A stretch of 64,000 nt of DNA from Cochliopodium minus (GCA_024220525.1 JAMYWO010000036.1:108042-172041), one strand, 5' to 3'. Counted from the first letter of the stretch, positions 10,099 through 23,006 are shown. Program-made: numbers and translations. Notes: generated by a model not told the origin, from the sequence alone.

Positions 10099-12990
10099 CA
10101 AAGAGAAATATATCCAATTGATTCTCTCTTTAAAGTTTAAAAAAGGAATCAAAAAAAATAAATAAATAAATAGTTTTGAATTTTACAACAAAAATTAAAA
10201 AAAAATAGAGGTTTTATTCCTGTTTTTCCAATAATTAAAAATGAGCAGTGATGATGATGAAATGCAATGGGCAATCAATGAATCTATGAAGGAGCAAGAG
10301 AAGAAGAAAAAAATAACAATAATCAGAACCAACAATAAAAAAACAATCAATGAAAAAGAAGATAAAAGCGATGAATCATCATATGATGAAGGGGTATCTG
10401 GAGATGACGATGATGACGAAGATGAATCATCTTCCTCGAACGAAATATCTGAGGAAGAAGATATAAAAGCATCCAAAAGTAAAATTTGATTTGTATCATT
10501 TGAAAATTCAAATTATATATCAAGATTAGTTTATTTGCAATTGAGTTTATAATTATTTCTTTCATATTTCTCAAAAAAAAAAATTATTTGTAAAGATCAA
10601 GATTATGATGTGGTCACCATACCTGAATTAGTTGAAATGCAAAAGAAATTGATCAAAGATATAAAGAATGTGACGAATTTATCAAACACATTGAATAGAA
10701 TCTTGGTGAGGGAATTCAAATGGAATGTGGATTCGGCAATTAGTGCCTTTTTGACAAATCCAGAAGCATTGACAAAAAAATTAGGCCTATCATTTGAAAA
10801 AAAAGAAAAAAATGAAAAAGAAAAAGAGGAAGAAGAAGAATGTCCCATCTGTTTCGATGAAATTGATGATGATGCAAAATTGGAATGTGAACATAGATAT
10901 TGCAGCGATTGTATTAAAGAACATGTCAGAGTGAGTGTTCAAGGCGGAAAATTTTTTGTTTCTTGTAAGTTATTTATCAAATAAAAAAGTTTCTTCTATT
11001 TTAAAAGTTATTTTATTTTTAATTAATTTTTATTTTTAATGTTAGGCCCTAACAAAGATTGCAAAGAAGTATTGGATGAAATGATGGTTTTTAAAATGAT
11101 TAAAAATAAAAAGGATAAAATTTTATTTGAAAAGAGGTTTGAATAATTCTGTAATTTTGTTTAATTAAAAATATTTTAAAAAAAATTAGATGCGTTGAAG
11201 CGTTTATTGATCAAAATCCAATGGTTAAGTGGGTAAAATATTGGTGAAATGTAACATTGTAATTCCAATAAAATTTATTTTTTTAAAAAAAGTGTCCAAG
11301 CAAAAATTGTGGGAAAGCAATATTATTGAAGAAAATTAATTGTAAGAAAATTTTATATTTATAAACCCGTTTTAAACGAATAACCTCTTTTAAATAGCAC
11401 ATTACAACAACGTGGTTACTTGTGATTGTGACAAATGCTTCTGTTTTCATTGTTCCGTAAAATTTTTTTTGTTTTAACTAAACGATATTAAAAGTAAAAA
11501 AAAAAATTCAATGTAGGGATCCCCACACGAGCCTTTAGATTGTAAAAATTACAAAACTTGGGCAGAAAAGGTTTTTTTTAATGAACTTTGATGAGTTTTT
11601 TATTTTATTTTTAGTAATTTAATTTCATATTTTTTAATAATTTTTTTTTAAAATAGAATAAAGGAGGAGATGAAGCTCTGAATAGGGCTTACGCAAACAC
11701 TTTCTCACGTCCATGTCCTAAATGCGGGGTTTTTTCGAAATGATTTTTTTAAAACTTTTTTGTTTACTCTTTTAAAACTCTTTAGGTCAGCGTGGAAAAA
11801 GCAGGAGGATGTAACCACATGACTTGTTCTCAATGTCGTTTTCACTTTTGTTGGGTTTGTAAGTTCAACTTTATATCAAAAAAAAATACATTAAATTAAA
11901 ATTTTGTTTTAGGTATGAAAAAGTTTGGAGAAGGTCCAATGGGAGGAAGCGATGGTAAACTTTTTTATTATTTTATTTTCAAACACTTTCTTTTTCAAAT
12001 GTTTTTAATTATTTTCTTGGTTTTAAATTAATTTTATTATTGAAAATTTTTTTAGGATATTCAAATCATAAATGTGCCATTTTCTCAGAAGACGACAGTA
12101 AGATAGAAACTCTTCCTCAGTTAGAAGTGTTTAGATTCTACGCCGAAAGATTCAACGCGATAGATAGAAGCAGGAAAATAGAATCAAGAGTAATTAAAAG
12201 GGTAGATGGAATGATTCAAGATTTATGCAGAGTTGGTCTTCTCTTTGAATTGACCCGTATACGCTTTTTTTAGTTTTTTAAATTTATCGTTTTATTTATT
12301 TATTTTTAATCTTATTTATTTTTCTTTAGAATTCTGGAAGGATGCTCTTCAAGTTTTGATCATTAATAGACGTGTTCTTTCATTCAGTTATGCTTTTGGA
12401 TATTTCAGAGCATTGACTCCTTTGAATGAAAAAAGATTGGCTAAAGATTTGTTCGAATACACGTAATTTCAACTTTTTTTTTTCCAACTTTTCTTTATTT
12501 TAATTTTTTTGTTTGTAGTCAACATGAACTCGAAAGTCATACCGAAATGTTATCCAAAATTATTGAAGAAAGTGACGGAGATGGAGTTTTTGCAAAGTGC
12601 AACAGAAAAGCAATTATGGAACTCACAAAAAGTAAAAGAATTTGTTTAGAATTTTTTTTAATATTTGCTCATTTGCTATTTTTATTCTTTAGTTGCAAAA
12701 CAAAGTAGAGATAACTTTTTTGAAGTGGTTTATGATTTGGATCAAAGTTCTCTCACTGAGAAAAACATTAAAATAAATGAAAAAACTCGTTTGATCAACA
12801 AAAACAACATTATCAAGACCCTCGAATCTGCCAAAGAAAAGTATCAAAAGAACAAGGAGTTGATCGAAAAGAAGGCTGAAAAACTCATCAAAGAAAGTGA
12901 AAAGAGAGTTGAGAAACAAGTTGAAGACATGAATATGGTTAGAATCAAAAAGAAGAAGAAAAACAAAGATCATAAATGAAAAAAAATAAT
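10099..12990 (+). repeat. Segmental tandem duplication, copy 2
   Basis: This is the second copy of the RBR gene unit, immediately downstream of copy 1 in direct orientation. Relative to copy 1 it lacks about 20-25 bp upstream of the gene, carries an A-rich insertion near 10570, and has longer introns near 11960-12050. The coding exons are almost identical. Confidence 0.93.
10241..12979 (+). CDS. Ariadne-type RBR E3 ubiquitin ligase with N-terminal UIM, tandem copy 2
   Basis: The exon layout and domain order match copy 1: UIM at residues 4-18, acidic linker (three residues shorter), RING1, IBR, Rcat with the GGCNHM catalytic Cys, Ariadne domain and Lys-rich tail. Differences are few: KAGGC for KVGGC and CSQCRF for CSQCHF in Rcat, [10 protein letters not shown] for [10 protein letters not shown] in the linker after Rcat, and an extra SEKRVEKQ-type insertion in the C-terminal coiled coil. 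The frame is open in every exon, so this copy looks functional rather than a pseudogene. The stop is TGA at 12979. Both copies have their own upstream region, so independent transcription is likely. Confidence 0.92.
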
Positions 12991-13083
12991 CGCTTTATTA
13001 AAAGAAAGAGAAAATTGTTTATTAATTAAATTTGGAATTAATTTTAATATTATAAAAATTAATAAAAAAAAAATAAAAAAAAA

Positions 13084-16000
13084 ATGGAGGAAATAGCACA
13101 ATACTTTAAAGATAAATCCAAATCAAAGATTGAAGAAGATATTAATCGTTCCAAAGCATTTGATGCCATCACGCAAATCATTGTCGATGAACAAAAACCT
13201 GTCATCCCCACTTCTTATTTCGCTCTTACCTTGACGGGAATTTTTGAGAACTTACAACAATCCAAATCACAAACAAATAGCAATATAAATAATGAATCTC
13301 TTTTATTCATCTTGTCAATGGTTCTTCAATCGTAAATATTTCTCAAAAAAAAAAAAAAAAAAAATTTATTTGTTTGATAAAAAATTGAGAAAAAAATTAA
13401 GAAAAAAAATTATTTTTCCACTTGTATGATTTTCATCTAAGGGAGAAGAAATATTTGACAATAATCATCACATCACAAAATTAAAATCATATTCCCTCTT
13501 TTATAAATAAATATTAAGATATTTTATATCCCTAAATGCAATTATCTTTATATAATCTATAATTAAATTTATAATTGTGGGATCAATCCGAATCAATCAA
13601 TATCATTGGTATAATCGTTATTAATTTCAAAAAGATTGCCATTGAATGTGATGATTTTGAAGGGAAAAGAAAGTATTGATTGCTTAAATAAACTAATGGT
13701 GGTAGAAAAAGACAACAAGTTGATCAAAAGACTTGCATTAAACTGCATATCCACCTTGATCTCAGCCCAACCACCCCAAATTCTTAAAGATCAAAACTAC
13801 ATGAACTTTATTTATAATATCTTCGAAGGAGTATTATCTGAAGACTCCAAAAACAGGAAATCATGCATCACTGCGATTTATCAGTTGATGGAAAAAGAGG
13901 GGATGGAGATTTCCACTTATGTTGAAAAGCTTTTTTTCGATTTTATTTCAAAGAATCTCGTTTTCACCAACAATACTTGGAAGAATATNNNNNNNNNNNN
14001 NNNNNNNNNNNNNNNNNNNNNNNNNNNNNNNNNNNNNNNNNNNNNNNNNNNNNNNNNNNNNNNNNNNNNNNNNNNNNNNNNNNNNNNNTTTTATATTTAA
14101 TTTCCAATTTTAATTATTTTTCAAGAAATTTTTGCAAATGCAACCCAACATTTTGAGTGTTGATCCAACCATATCTTGGACAAAAGCTATTTCCGCAGTA
14201 TGTTCTAAAATTTACAGTTTGGAGAAAGAAGCATCACCATCAACAATGGTGAACGTGATAAATGTATTGATGAGAAATTATCAATCACAAAATAAGTCTC
14301 TCGCAGCCAGCACAACCGTTGCAATATCAAAATTGTTGAATGTATGTATCAAAGATAAATGGATCGAGGATGCTCTTGTTGAATATGAAAAAACTCCTAA
14401 TAACGAAATAGAAGAACAAAATGTCACTTTTCTTCAGTTCATAAACACTTTGGATGAAGGATTGAACTATAAGAATCTCTCTTCTGTTCCTCAAATTCTA
14501 ATGTTGATAAAACAAGTATTTTTGAGATTGAACAAGAATGCTTTTCCTCTTCTTTCCAAAATTTTGTTCAAAATAGCGGGGTTATTCGAGACCAATACTC
14601 TCCCTCAACTTGCAGAAGACTTTAAACAAATTTTTTCAGTTGCAATCAGAATGATGGGCCCAAAGTTGTTTCTCACTATTCTTCCTCTTGAATTGGACAT
14701 CATCAGTCAAAATTCGTTTGATAACAACAATACCAAACATAGAGCATATTTGCTTCCTCTCTTGAAAGAAAACATCAGAAACACTGAAATGTTGTTTTTT
14801 GTTGCATATTTCGTTCCTCTCATTCAAAAGTTGAGTGAACATTCCAAAAAACTACACACTGCAAACAGATCTGGTGATGCCAAGGATGCAGAACTTATTG
14901 TCAGTCAAATGTGGTCTTTGTTGGAGAGTTTTTCTCTTTTCCCTACTGATTTGCAAAAGTCTTTTTCTTCCATCGCAAAGAGTATGGTAAACAGTTTGCA
15001 AACAAACTCTTTGATTGAGCCCATTTGTAATTCTTTGATCAACTTGATCAAATCACAAAATTCGATGATCGAATTCCATGAGAAAAAACTTCAAAGAAAA
15101 GAAGATACTTCCCTTCAAGTATTCCTTAAAACTTTGAAAGATGAAGATGATGATTCCGACTCTTCCTACCAACCTGACGATGAAGATGTTGATGATAGAG
15201 ATTATGAAGACGGAGATGATCTTGCAGATGATAATGAAGACAACGAAAGTGATTTGTTGCCTTCTGTTGGTCAAGACTCTATAGACGATCAAGATAAAAA
15301 TGATCAAACTGACAATTCTTCTTACGATGATGGAAATGACAACTCTGAATCAAGCGAAGTTTTTGGAGATTTGAAAGTTTCTTCTTCAAAAAAGAAAGAA
15401 GAAACCAGCTTGTTTCTCATCATGGCCAGCGAAATTTTGAACCCTTACACTATCGAACAAGCAAACGAAAACAAGATTTTCATTTCAAAGTTTTCCGCTC
15501 AAATCATCCCTACTCTCTTCAACTGTTTCACCAAAGCCAACCAAACAGAAAAAGAAGTTTTGATTTTGAATTCCATCCAGAATTTTTTCACCATCACTCC
15601 ACACGATCAAATCAATCAATTTTTCAAGACTGTCATGCTCAACATGATAAAAGATAGTTATAAAGATACAGTGGATAAAGAGTTGCCTAAATCTCAAATC
15701 CAATCAGAAACTTCGAGAATCAAAAAAAACAGAAGAAAAATCAATGTTTTGTCCAATTTGTTTGTACCTTATCTTGACAATGAGAATTGTGTCATTTTGG
15801 TTGACATCATCGAGAATGTTCTTTCTCAAAAACAAACTGATAACTCTGCCAAAAAAGTAGCAATGAACTCCCTTTCTAATCTTTGCAAGAGGAAAAAAGA
15901 GTTTGTTTCTCAGTTCTATAAAAAGATCCTTCTCTTCCTTTCTTCTACCAAAGCCAACCTCAACAAAAAATCCAAAATCATATGTTGGATCGAATTAAGT

Positions 16001-17400
16001 AAAGTAGTTGAATCAGATCAAGTGGATGGTTTCATCAAGAAATGTCTCACAGAATCTTTATTGGGAACAAAGGATCAAAGTTCCAAAACCAGGAAAAGAT
16101 CTTCCAAGTTGATCATTTCGCTCTCCACCTTGTATACCACCAAACTCGAGAAGAATGCTTCTGATTTTGTTGTGTTACTTCTCGGTGCACTTGCAGGAAA
16201 ATCTCCTCACATTGTTTCTGCAACAATAAATGCAATAGGACTTATTTTCTACAAAAATAAAAGTAAGACTTTCTTTTTTTTTAAATTTAAAATTAACTTT
16301 TAAATTTTTTTTAGAAAATATTGCAAAAGATTTCATTAAAAAGGTAGTAGAAAGCATTTGCATTTTTCTAGTCAAGAAATCTGACAACAAACAAATCCTT
16401 AAATCTGTCATCAACTTCCTTCAGATTATTCTCAAGTGTGGGTGGCTCCAACCTCATTTGGAAATCACTGTTAGCAACGTTTTGAGTCTTCCTATACAAG
16501 TATCAGGTGCTCTAAGAAATAATGTAAAGATATTTATTGAAAGAGTGTTGAAGAAGTACCCAATCGAAAAAATTCAAAAGTTCATTCCTCCTAATCAAGC
16601 AAAGTTTGTTAACAAAGTCAACAAGTCGATCAGAAAGAGCAAAACCCAGAAACAAAAGCAAGAGGAGAAACAAGAGTCTGATAAAAACAAAAACAACAAC
16701 AAAAAGAACAAAAAAGCATATGAACTTGATGAAGATGATGATGAAGGTGAAAAACAATTAATTATTTTGGATCTTTTTATTTTATTCAAATATTTTTTGT
16801 GTTCTAGAAATGGAAGTACCCAAAAAACTTGATGAAAAATTTATTTTGGAGGAGGGAGATGATCCAATCGATTTCTTGTCTAACGATGCCATCAACAGAA
16901 TCTCGTCCGTCAACCCAAACAAAAACAACCAACAAGATAAGAAGAAGAAGAAACTCGAAGGATTTTTCCCGCTCAAGGACGGAAAGTTCTTCATAGAAGA
17001 TCCTGAGCAAGAAAAAGAAGACTATGACGATGAAGATGAGGGTGAAATGGTCTTGAAAAGTTTTGGTATAAAAAAAGATGATAACAATAAAAAAAGAAAA
17101 AGTACTAGGGACGAAGAAACTCAACAGACTCAAAAGAAAGGAAAAAGACCCAACAAAATTCAAAAGAGTGGTTCTGATCTTAATTCTGGTAAGAGATACA
17201 AAGCCAAGAACGCTTCTGGTGATGTCAAGAAGGGTAAATTCGATCCTTTCGCTTACATCAAGTTTGATCCTACTGCTCTCAACAAAAGAAGAAATAAAAG
17301 CCAGTCTTCTGCCCTTTTTGGCGGTGTCATTGGTAATAATCCTAAGAGATCTGGAAGAAAAACAAGAAAGACATTCGATAGCAAAACAGAAAAAAAATGA
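13084..17400 (+). CDS. RRP12: RRP12-like ribosome biogenesis and export factor
   Basis: A long HEAT-repeat-like protein of roughly 1,250 residues. Exon 1 (13084 to about 13332) joins in phase 2 to an exon at about 13638. The next exon (about 14126-16263) is interrupted upstream by a 100-N gap. An acidic Asp/Glu stretch lies near 15130-15370, as in RRP12 homologues. The diagnostic C-terminus is present: LKKYPIEKIQKFIPP, then KRYKAKNASGDVKKGKFDPFAYIKFDPTALNKRR as separated motifs, matching the YKAKKAKGDVKKKG...DPYAYIPL...LNRRK tail of human RRP12. A basic nucleolar-type C-terminus ends at TGA 17400. RRP12 acts in pre-40S/60S maturation and nuclear export. The gap removes an unknown amount between residues of about 200 and the following exon; the last visible bases before it may already be intronic. 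Confidence 0.9.
13989..14088. other. 100-N assembly gap inside RRP12
   Basis: Exactly 100 N, the usual placeholder for a scaffold gap of unknown size. Sequence to its right ends an intron (TTTTTCAAG at about 14125). Confidence 0.99.
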
Positions 17401-17520
17401 AAAACATTTTGTTATTTTGCTTATTTTTTTTGAACAATAAAAAAATAAAAAATTATTTATAAAATTATATAAAAAATTTTTATATATTTCTCTATTTTTT
17501 ATCTTCCAATTGCGCTCATA

Positions 17521-18710
17521 ATGAATGAATTTGTTATTCCAGATCTTATAAATGAAGATATCAAAAGAGGAATGAAAAGGAAAGAGATTATTCCCACCAT
17601 TTCCATGAATCAAATCATTGATAAAGAAAATTTGGAAAATGGGTAAACATATAAAACCCAAATTTGGCGCCAATAACAATCATATTTTAATATCCTTCGA
17701 TTAAAAATTTGAATATAAAAATAATTTTTATATAGAAAGAGAGTGAAGGTGGATAGTGTAAAAATAAATGAAGGAATCAAAATTGATGAGTATTTGTATC
17801 TTGGATCAAAAGAAGTTGCAAGCAATAAAAGTATATAAAGGAAAATATATTTTCAAAATAATTTTCTTATATATTTTCTCAAATAGACTGGTTCATTGAA
17901 AAGAAGATTTCATATGTCCTAAATGTGACAAGCAATTTGAAGAATTATTTCAGCAAAGAAGAGATTTCTGGAAATGAAGTGAAATATAAAAAGCTTAATT
18001 TGGAAGGTAAAATAATATGAATGAATATAACGGTTATAAATAATTGATTTACTTACTCATTGGATAATAGATGTGAATGGATTGCAAAAAGTAAATGTGA
18101 TGGATGCATTTCTCAAGGGTGTAGATTTTATAAATGAAGCAATACAGAATAAATCAAATATATTGGTTCATTGTAAATTATATTTTCATATCATTCACCT
18201 CATCTTTTCCTATATTTTTTTTTAATTTTGTAAATTCAAAATTCAAAATTTTTTTTCATTTTAATTAATTATAGGAATTATTTCAAATTAAATTTTCAAA
18301 TTTTTTATTTTTATTTAATTTTAAAAGGTGTTGCAGGACAATCAAGATCTGTTTCTCTCATCATTGCATATCTCATGAAATACCAAAAAAAGCCACTTGA
18401 CGAAGCTATAAAGTTAATGAAAAAGAAAAGATCATCAATGAACATCAAAAATTTTGAAATAAACTTGGAGCTATTCGCCGAGAAGTGCGGCACCTCTACA
18501 CCCCTTAAAAAAGCAATACAAACAGGAAAATCTGATTCATCTGTTAGTAGCAGAGCTCTCAGAGCTAAAAGAAGAGAAATTAATTCTCCTTATAATGGCG
18601 GAGTGAAAGAAAACTCGGAGAATCTTTCTACTCCTCTTTCTTCTTCCAAAAAAGGAAGTTCTTCCACCAAAAAGAATCTTTCTGCTCCTTTGAAAATAAG
18701 GTTCATTTAG
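17521..18710 (+). CDS. Dual-specificity protein phosphatase
   Basis: Five exons were spliced by hand. The DUSP fold begins at IDEYLYLGSKEVA, with KISYVLNVTSNLKNYF and an exon ending just before the active site. The signature HCVAGQSRS (HCxxGxSRS, catalytic Cys and Arg present) is split by an intron: T at the exon end plus GT of the next exon (about 18329) rebuilds the Cys codon. The following SLIIAYLMKY is the classic DUSP helix. The general-acid Asp is probably in LNLEDVNG. The C-terminal about 75 residues are Ser/Lys-rich and disordered. DUSPs remove phosphate from Tyr and Ser/Thr, often of MAP kinases; no kinase-interaction domain is visible, so it is an atypical DUSP. It ends with TAG at 18710. 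Confidence 0.93.
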
Positions 18711-18938
18711 ATATTCACTTGTAGAAAAAAAAAAAACAAACAATTTTTTGTTTCATTTAATTTTGAAAATAAGAGTTTTTATTTTTTGAAATTAAAGAGA
18801 AATATAAATAAAATTTTTAAATATTTACTCTTTTCATTTAATTCTCTCAAATAATACTTTGAAAATTCTTATTTTTGATAACTTGAAGAAGTGATGATTA
18901 AAAAATATTATAAATCAAAAAAAAAAAAATAAATAAAA

Positions 18939-19784
18939 ATGGGAAATGGAAGTATTAAACCACGTTTTATTAGGGAGATAGATGAGAAGAAAAAAATATT
19001 ATATAGTAATTGTAAGTTTCTATACTTTTCGGCAACAAATTTCAAAAACACAAAAGAAAGTTTGGAACATTCTTCCAAAAGCCATAATATAATGGAAGAA
19101 TATATGAAAAGTAATATTTCAAATTACGATTTGATATGTTCTTGCAAGAATTTCAAAAGTAAAGATATTTATGAAAATGCTCAAAAATTATTGGAGTTAG
19201 GTGAAGCAAATGATCTGGCAGTTATTTATGTGAACACTATTATCAGACAAAATAAAGATAATGGAAAGTTTTATTTGCTTACAGAAGATATGATGGTGGA
19301 TAACGAGATAGAGCTTGATATCTTCTTTGAAAAATTCAAAATACCTTTGAAGAACTTAATTTTCATTTTTGAAACCAATTTACCTTCGAAAAACTTTAAT
19401 GATTTATCTTCAAATTTTTCAACAGGTGCTTGGTGTATTTCCTGCAATATTTTGGATTGTTCAATTGAAAATTTCTTCCCAAAGATATTCACTTATTCTC
19501 TCAAGAAAGTATTCGAAAGTGAAGAATCAATAATTATTTCTGATTTGATTCATTTTATTACTAAAGAAGTTGATCATTTCCTTGAAGTGTTTAAAGATGG
19601 AAAACTTTCTAACAAGGACATGGAGACCTTAAATTTTGCACTTGGAGATGATTTAAAAATAGGAAATATAAATCTTGAAAAACTTTCAGAGTTGACTAAT
19701 TGTTTTTTGAAATTCAAGGATGATGTTAATTTGACTCAAATCTGTGAAAACAAATTTTCTGTTCCTGTTCTTTTTAAAAATTAA
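18939..19784 (+). CDS. Intronless 281-residue protein, possible inactive caspase-fold protein
   Basis: A single open frame from ATG 18939 (MGNGSIK) to TAA 19784. I do not firmly recognise a family. The middle region NDLAVIYVNTIIRQ... GKFYLLTED ... LIFIFETNLP has the strand-turn rhythm of C14 caspase-like domains (DL-V-Y-SGHG ... Y-L-P-D ... LI-LDAC-SG). In this reading the catalytic His would be Asn or Ile and the catalytic Cys would be Glu or Thr, so it would not be an active protease. Residues 2-6 (GNGSI) only loosely resemble an N-myristoylation site. The C-terminal third is helical and acidic. It lacks introns, unlike most neighbours. The reading frame is convincing; the fold call is an inference. 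Confidence 0.6.
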   Translation: MGNGSIKPRFIREIDEKKKILYSNCKFLYFSATNFKNTKESLEHSSKSHNIMEEYMKSNISNYDLICSCKNFKSKDIYENAQKLLELGEANDLAVIYVNTIIRQNKDNGKFYLLTEDMMVDNEIELDIFFEKFKIPLKNLIFIFETNLPSKNFNDLSSNFSTGAWCISCNILDCSIENFFPKIFTYSLKKVFESEESIIISDLIHFITKEVDHFLEVFKDGKLSNKDMETLNFALGDDLKIGNINLEKLSELTNCFLKFKDDVNLTQICENKFSVPVLFKN

Positions 19785-20001
19785 ATTGAATTTCTAAACC
19801 TAATTTTAATTTATTTTTTTAAAGCAAATGATTTTATTTGAGTTTTTTAATAATAATATCCTTTTTTGAACCAATCTTTGATAAATTTCCAAATCAACTT
19901 TACATTGAGAATATAATGAGATTGAAATGACCATAAATGTTATGAAAAAAAATAAAAAAAAATAGAGCCAAAAATTTATATTTTTTGAAATTGATAAATT
20001 G

Positions 20002-21385
20002 ATGGATGAAAATGAATTAAAGAAAGAATATGGTATTCTTACTGATATGATTGAAGAAATAGTGAGTTTTTTTGATGATACGATCTCATATGAACCCTTG
20101 GTTAAAAAAAAAAATGATTTAATTTCAAAATATCTCAATTATAAGAACCTATATAATATTAATCCTCTACTATATGTCTTTGAATATTATTTCTTGATCA
20201 TATATTTAGGAAAATCCTGTTATCACCAATTGTGGACATACATTCAGTCTATCTACTTTGAGACAATGGTTCAAAAATAGCAATAAATGCCCATTATGCA
20301 ATTCCATACTTGATAAGGCTGATTTCTCACCTAATATCATAGTGAGGAATATCATTCCCCAAATAACAAATTTGCAAGAGAAGATGATTGAATATTCTGA
20401 GAAGATAGGAATAGCAAAAAAAGAATATCCTCAAAAGAAATCACTTGTATATTCCAATAATCAAAAGATGGATAAGTTATCCAAACGATTCATTGTTGAT
20501 TTGATGGAGATAATAGATTTTCAAAAGACTTCCAACAATCTTTTTGTCCAATTCATCTACAACAACGACACGAGAACATCAAGTTTCAAAGTAAATGAAA
20601 AAGATCTAAAATACAATGAATCCTTTTCTTTGTAAGAATTTAATCAAAAAAAAAAAACAAAAAAAATTTTATTATCATTTCAAAACTTGTGATTAATAAT
20701 TTATATTATTCATAAAAGTTCTTTTTCTCAAGACGAAAAAAAGCTACGTGTTAGGCTTTGCCATTTGGAAAATTTGAATGAGGAGATTCTGGGAGAATCT
20801 GAAATAGATCTTTCTCATCTCAAAAACAATAAAGTTGTCATTTTCAAATTATGTGACTTACAAAATAATCTCGTTGGTAAATTAGTACTGAAATTTTACA
20901 TGTTAGATCTCAAAAGAACAAATGACATTGCAAACATCTTCAATAATAATTTGCACTCATATTTTCCAGAAGAAAAAGAAGTTCTAAATACCTATGAATC
21001 AGAAATTAACAATGATAATAACGATAATATTGATTCTAGTAACAAATACAATCATTTGATCGGAAATAATGAGAATAACAACTTTGTTGGAAATATGAAT
21101 CTCTTTCGTAATCAAAAAATTCCCTTTGATGAGTTAAACAAAGACAATTTTGATAAATCTTACTCAAACATAGAGATTAAGAACGACTTCAAATCAAAAT
21201 CTTACAAAAAAAGAGTTTTTCCTCCCTCGAAACCTGAAGAAAGCGATTTTTCTGATGTACCCAACAACGTTGACCAAGTTGTTTTGAAAGAATTGCTTTC
21301 TTTTGGTTTCAAATTACAAGAATCTGTTGAAGCCTTGCTAAAAACAAACAATGTCAAATCAAAAGCACTTGAAATCCTATTATAA
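20002..21385 (+). CDS. U-box protein with C2-like middle region and C-terminal UBA-like domain
   Basis: Three exons: 20002-20100, 20210-20631 and 20719-21385. The first splice joins ISYEPL to ENPVITNCGHTFSL, giving a U-box (P-I-x-C-GHTF...RQWF...NKCPLCNSIL). It lacks the first Cys pair of a true RING. The middle region (around EILGESEIDLSHL and LVGKLVLKFYML) has the alternating strands of a C2-like domain. A disordered Asn-rich stretch follows. The last about 38 residues (LKELLSFGFKLQESVEALLKT) form a three-helix UBA-like domain. The predicted product of about 396 residues would be an E3 ligase that binds ubiquitin. The start at 20002 was chosen as the first ATG; the codon before it is TTG. 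The U-box is solid, the C2 part moderate. Confidence 0.8.
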
Positions 21386-21545
21386 AAATTTCTAAATTAA
21401 AAAAATATTTAAAAAAAAAACTTTTCATTTGGAGGAGATAAATTTTTAATTTTCTTTTCGGGAGTTAATATTTCAGACTTTTTCATTCATAGAAGAAAAG
21501 AAGATCACAATCAAAAAGATTTAAATAATAAAAAAAAGAAACAAA

Positions 21546-23006
21546 ATGAAAGCAATTAAAATAGTGAATAAACCAAAGGAATTTACAAAGGAATCTTTAT
21601 CTGTAGAAACCATTGAAATACCAAAGCCAGTTAAAAATGAAGTTTTGATAAAAATGAAATATGTTTCTCTCAATCCCTTTGATTATAAGGTATTTTTTGT
21701 TTGGTTCGTTGAATTAAAAAATTAAATATTTCATTTCATTAATTATTTTTGAAAGCTTGTTATATGGCCATTTGATAATATGGGAAAAGTGTTGGGAACG
21801 TAAGAAGTAATCAAAAATATTTGCAAGAAAATAAATTTTTATTTTTTAAATTCGCTCTCTAAATAAAGCGATGGATCTGGAGTGGTTGAGGCAGTTGGAG
21901 ATGAAGTCAAAAGATTAAAAGGTAATAAAGAGATTAAATCTAGCTTTCAAAAAACATTTTTAATTTATTTTTTAAAAATAGTGGGAGATGTAAGAATATT
22001 TGGAATTGAAAATATTATTTTTTTTTTGTTAATTTATCTTTTGAATGGAAGAGAGTCCATTTCCATGGAAGTTTCAGTAAGCCTAATAAAAAATTGAAAA
22101 AAATTTAATAATTTTCAAATCATATTCTTTATTCTAGAGGAAAAATATGGAGTATTCGCTGAATACACTTTAAGTGTAGAAGAAAGTGTATCAATCTTGC
22201 CAAATGATGTAAGTTTCGAAGTAGGAGCATCTCTTCCTTGTGCTAGTTGGACAGCATACAAAGCAGTTGTTGATAAAGCAAGAGTAAGGGAAGGAGACTT
22301 TGTTTGCATCACAGGAAGTGCCGGAGGTGTTGGTAAATTGTTATTTAAAAATAATTTTCATTTTAATTTTATTTGGATCAAAGGAAATTTCTGTGTTCAA
22401 CTTGCAAAACATTTTAAAGCCAAAGTTATTGCTGTTTGCTCAACAAGTAAAATAGATTATGTTAAATCTTTAGGTGCAGACTACATAATAGATTATACCA
22501 AAGAAGACATCCACAAAAGAATTCTTGAAATCACTGAAAGTAAAAAATTTTGTTCTTGATTTTTTAAAGTTTGTCAAATTTTTATAAAAAAAAGATAAAG
22601 GAGTTGATGTGTACATTGATAATGTTGGTCAAGAAACTACTGATATTGGTGTAATATACCTAAGGATTTAAAGTTTTTTAAAAATTATTTATTAAATATC
22701 TTAATTTAGTTGAAAAGTCTTGCTTTCGGAGGACAACTTGTTTTTGTAGTTAATCCACCTGTTTTACCCGAAAATTGGCAGTTTAGACAAATCTCGATTC
22801 ATTCTGTATTTCTTGCTTGGGCATATAACGAAGGAATTCATTCCATCTCAAATTTGAGAACAGTAGGTGATGTTATGGTTGATTTAGTGCAAAAGAAAAA
22901 GATTAAGAGTGAATTTGAGATCATCAATTTTGAAGAAATCCCCCTTTACATTGAGAAAATTTCAAAGGGTTCTGCAAAAGGGAAAATTGTGGCTAAAATT
23001 AATTGA
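21546..23006 (+). CDS. MDR-family NADPH quinone oxidoreductase-like protein
   Basis: About nine exons encode roughly 330 residues of the medium-chain dehydrogenase/reductase superfamily. The N-terminal GroES-like half contains IPKPVKNEVLIKM, VSLNPFDYK and LGTDGSGVVEAVG. Small exons near 21983 and 22054 give VGDRVHFHGSF. The nucleotide-binding loop reads GSAGGVG (glycine-rich, NADPH type), followed by QLAKHFKAKVIAV and SLGADYIIDY. There is no zinc-binding Cys cluster, so it resembles zeta-crystallin/quinone oxidoreductases. The C-terminal GSAKGKIVAKI is typical. The likely reaction is NADPH-dependent reduction of quinones or enones in the cytosol; the substrate is unknown. The start at 21546 follows an A-rich leader. 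It ends with TGA at 23006. Confidence 0.9.
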
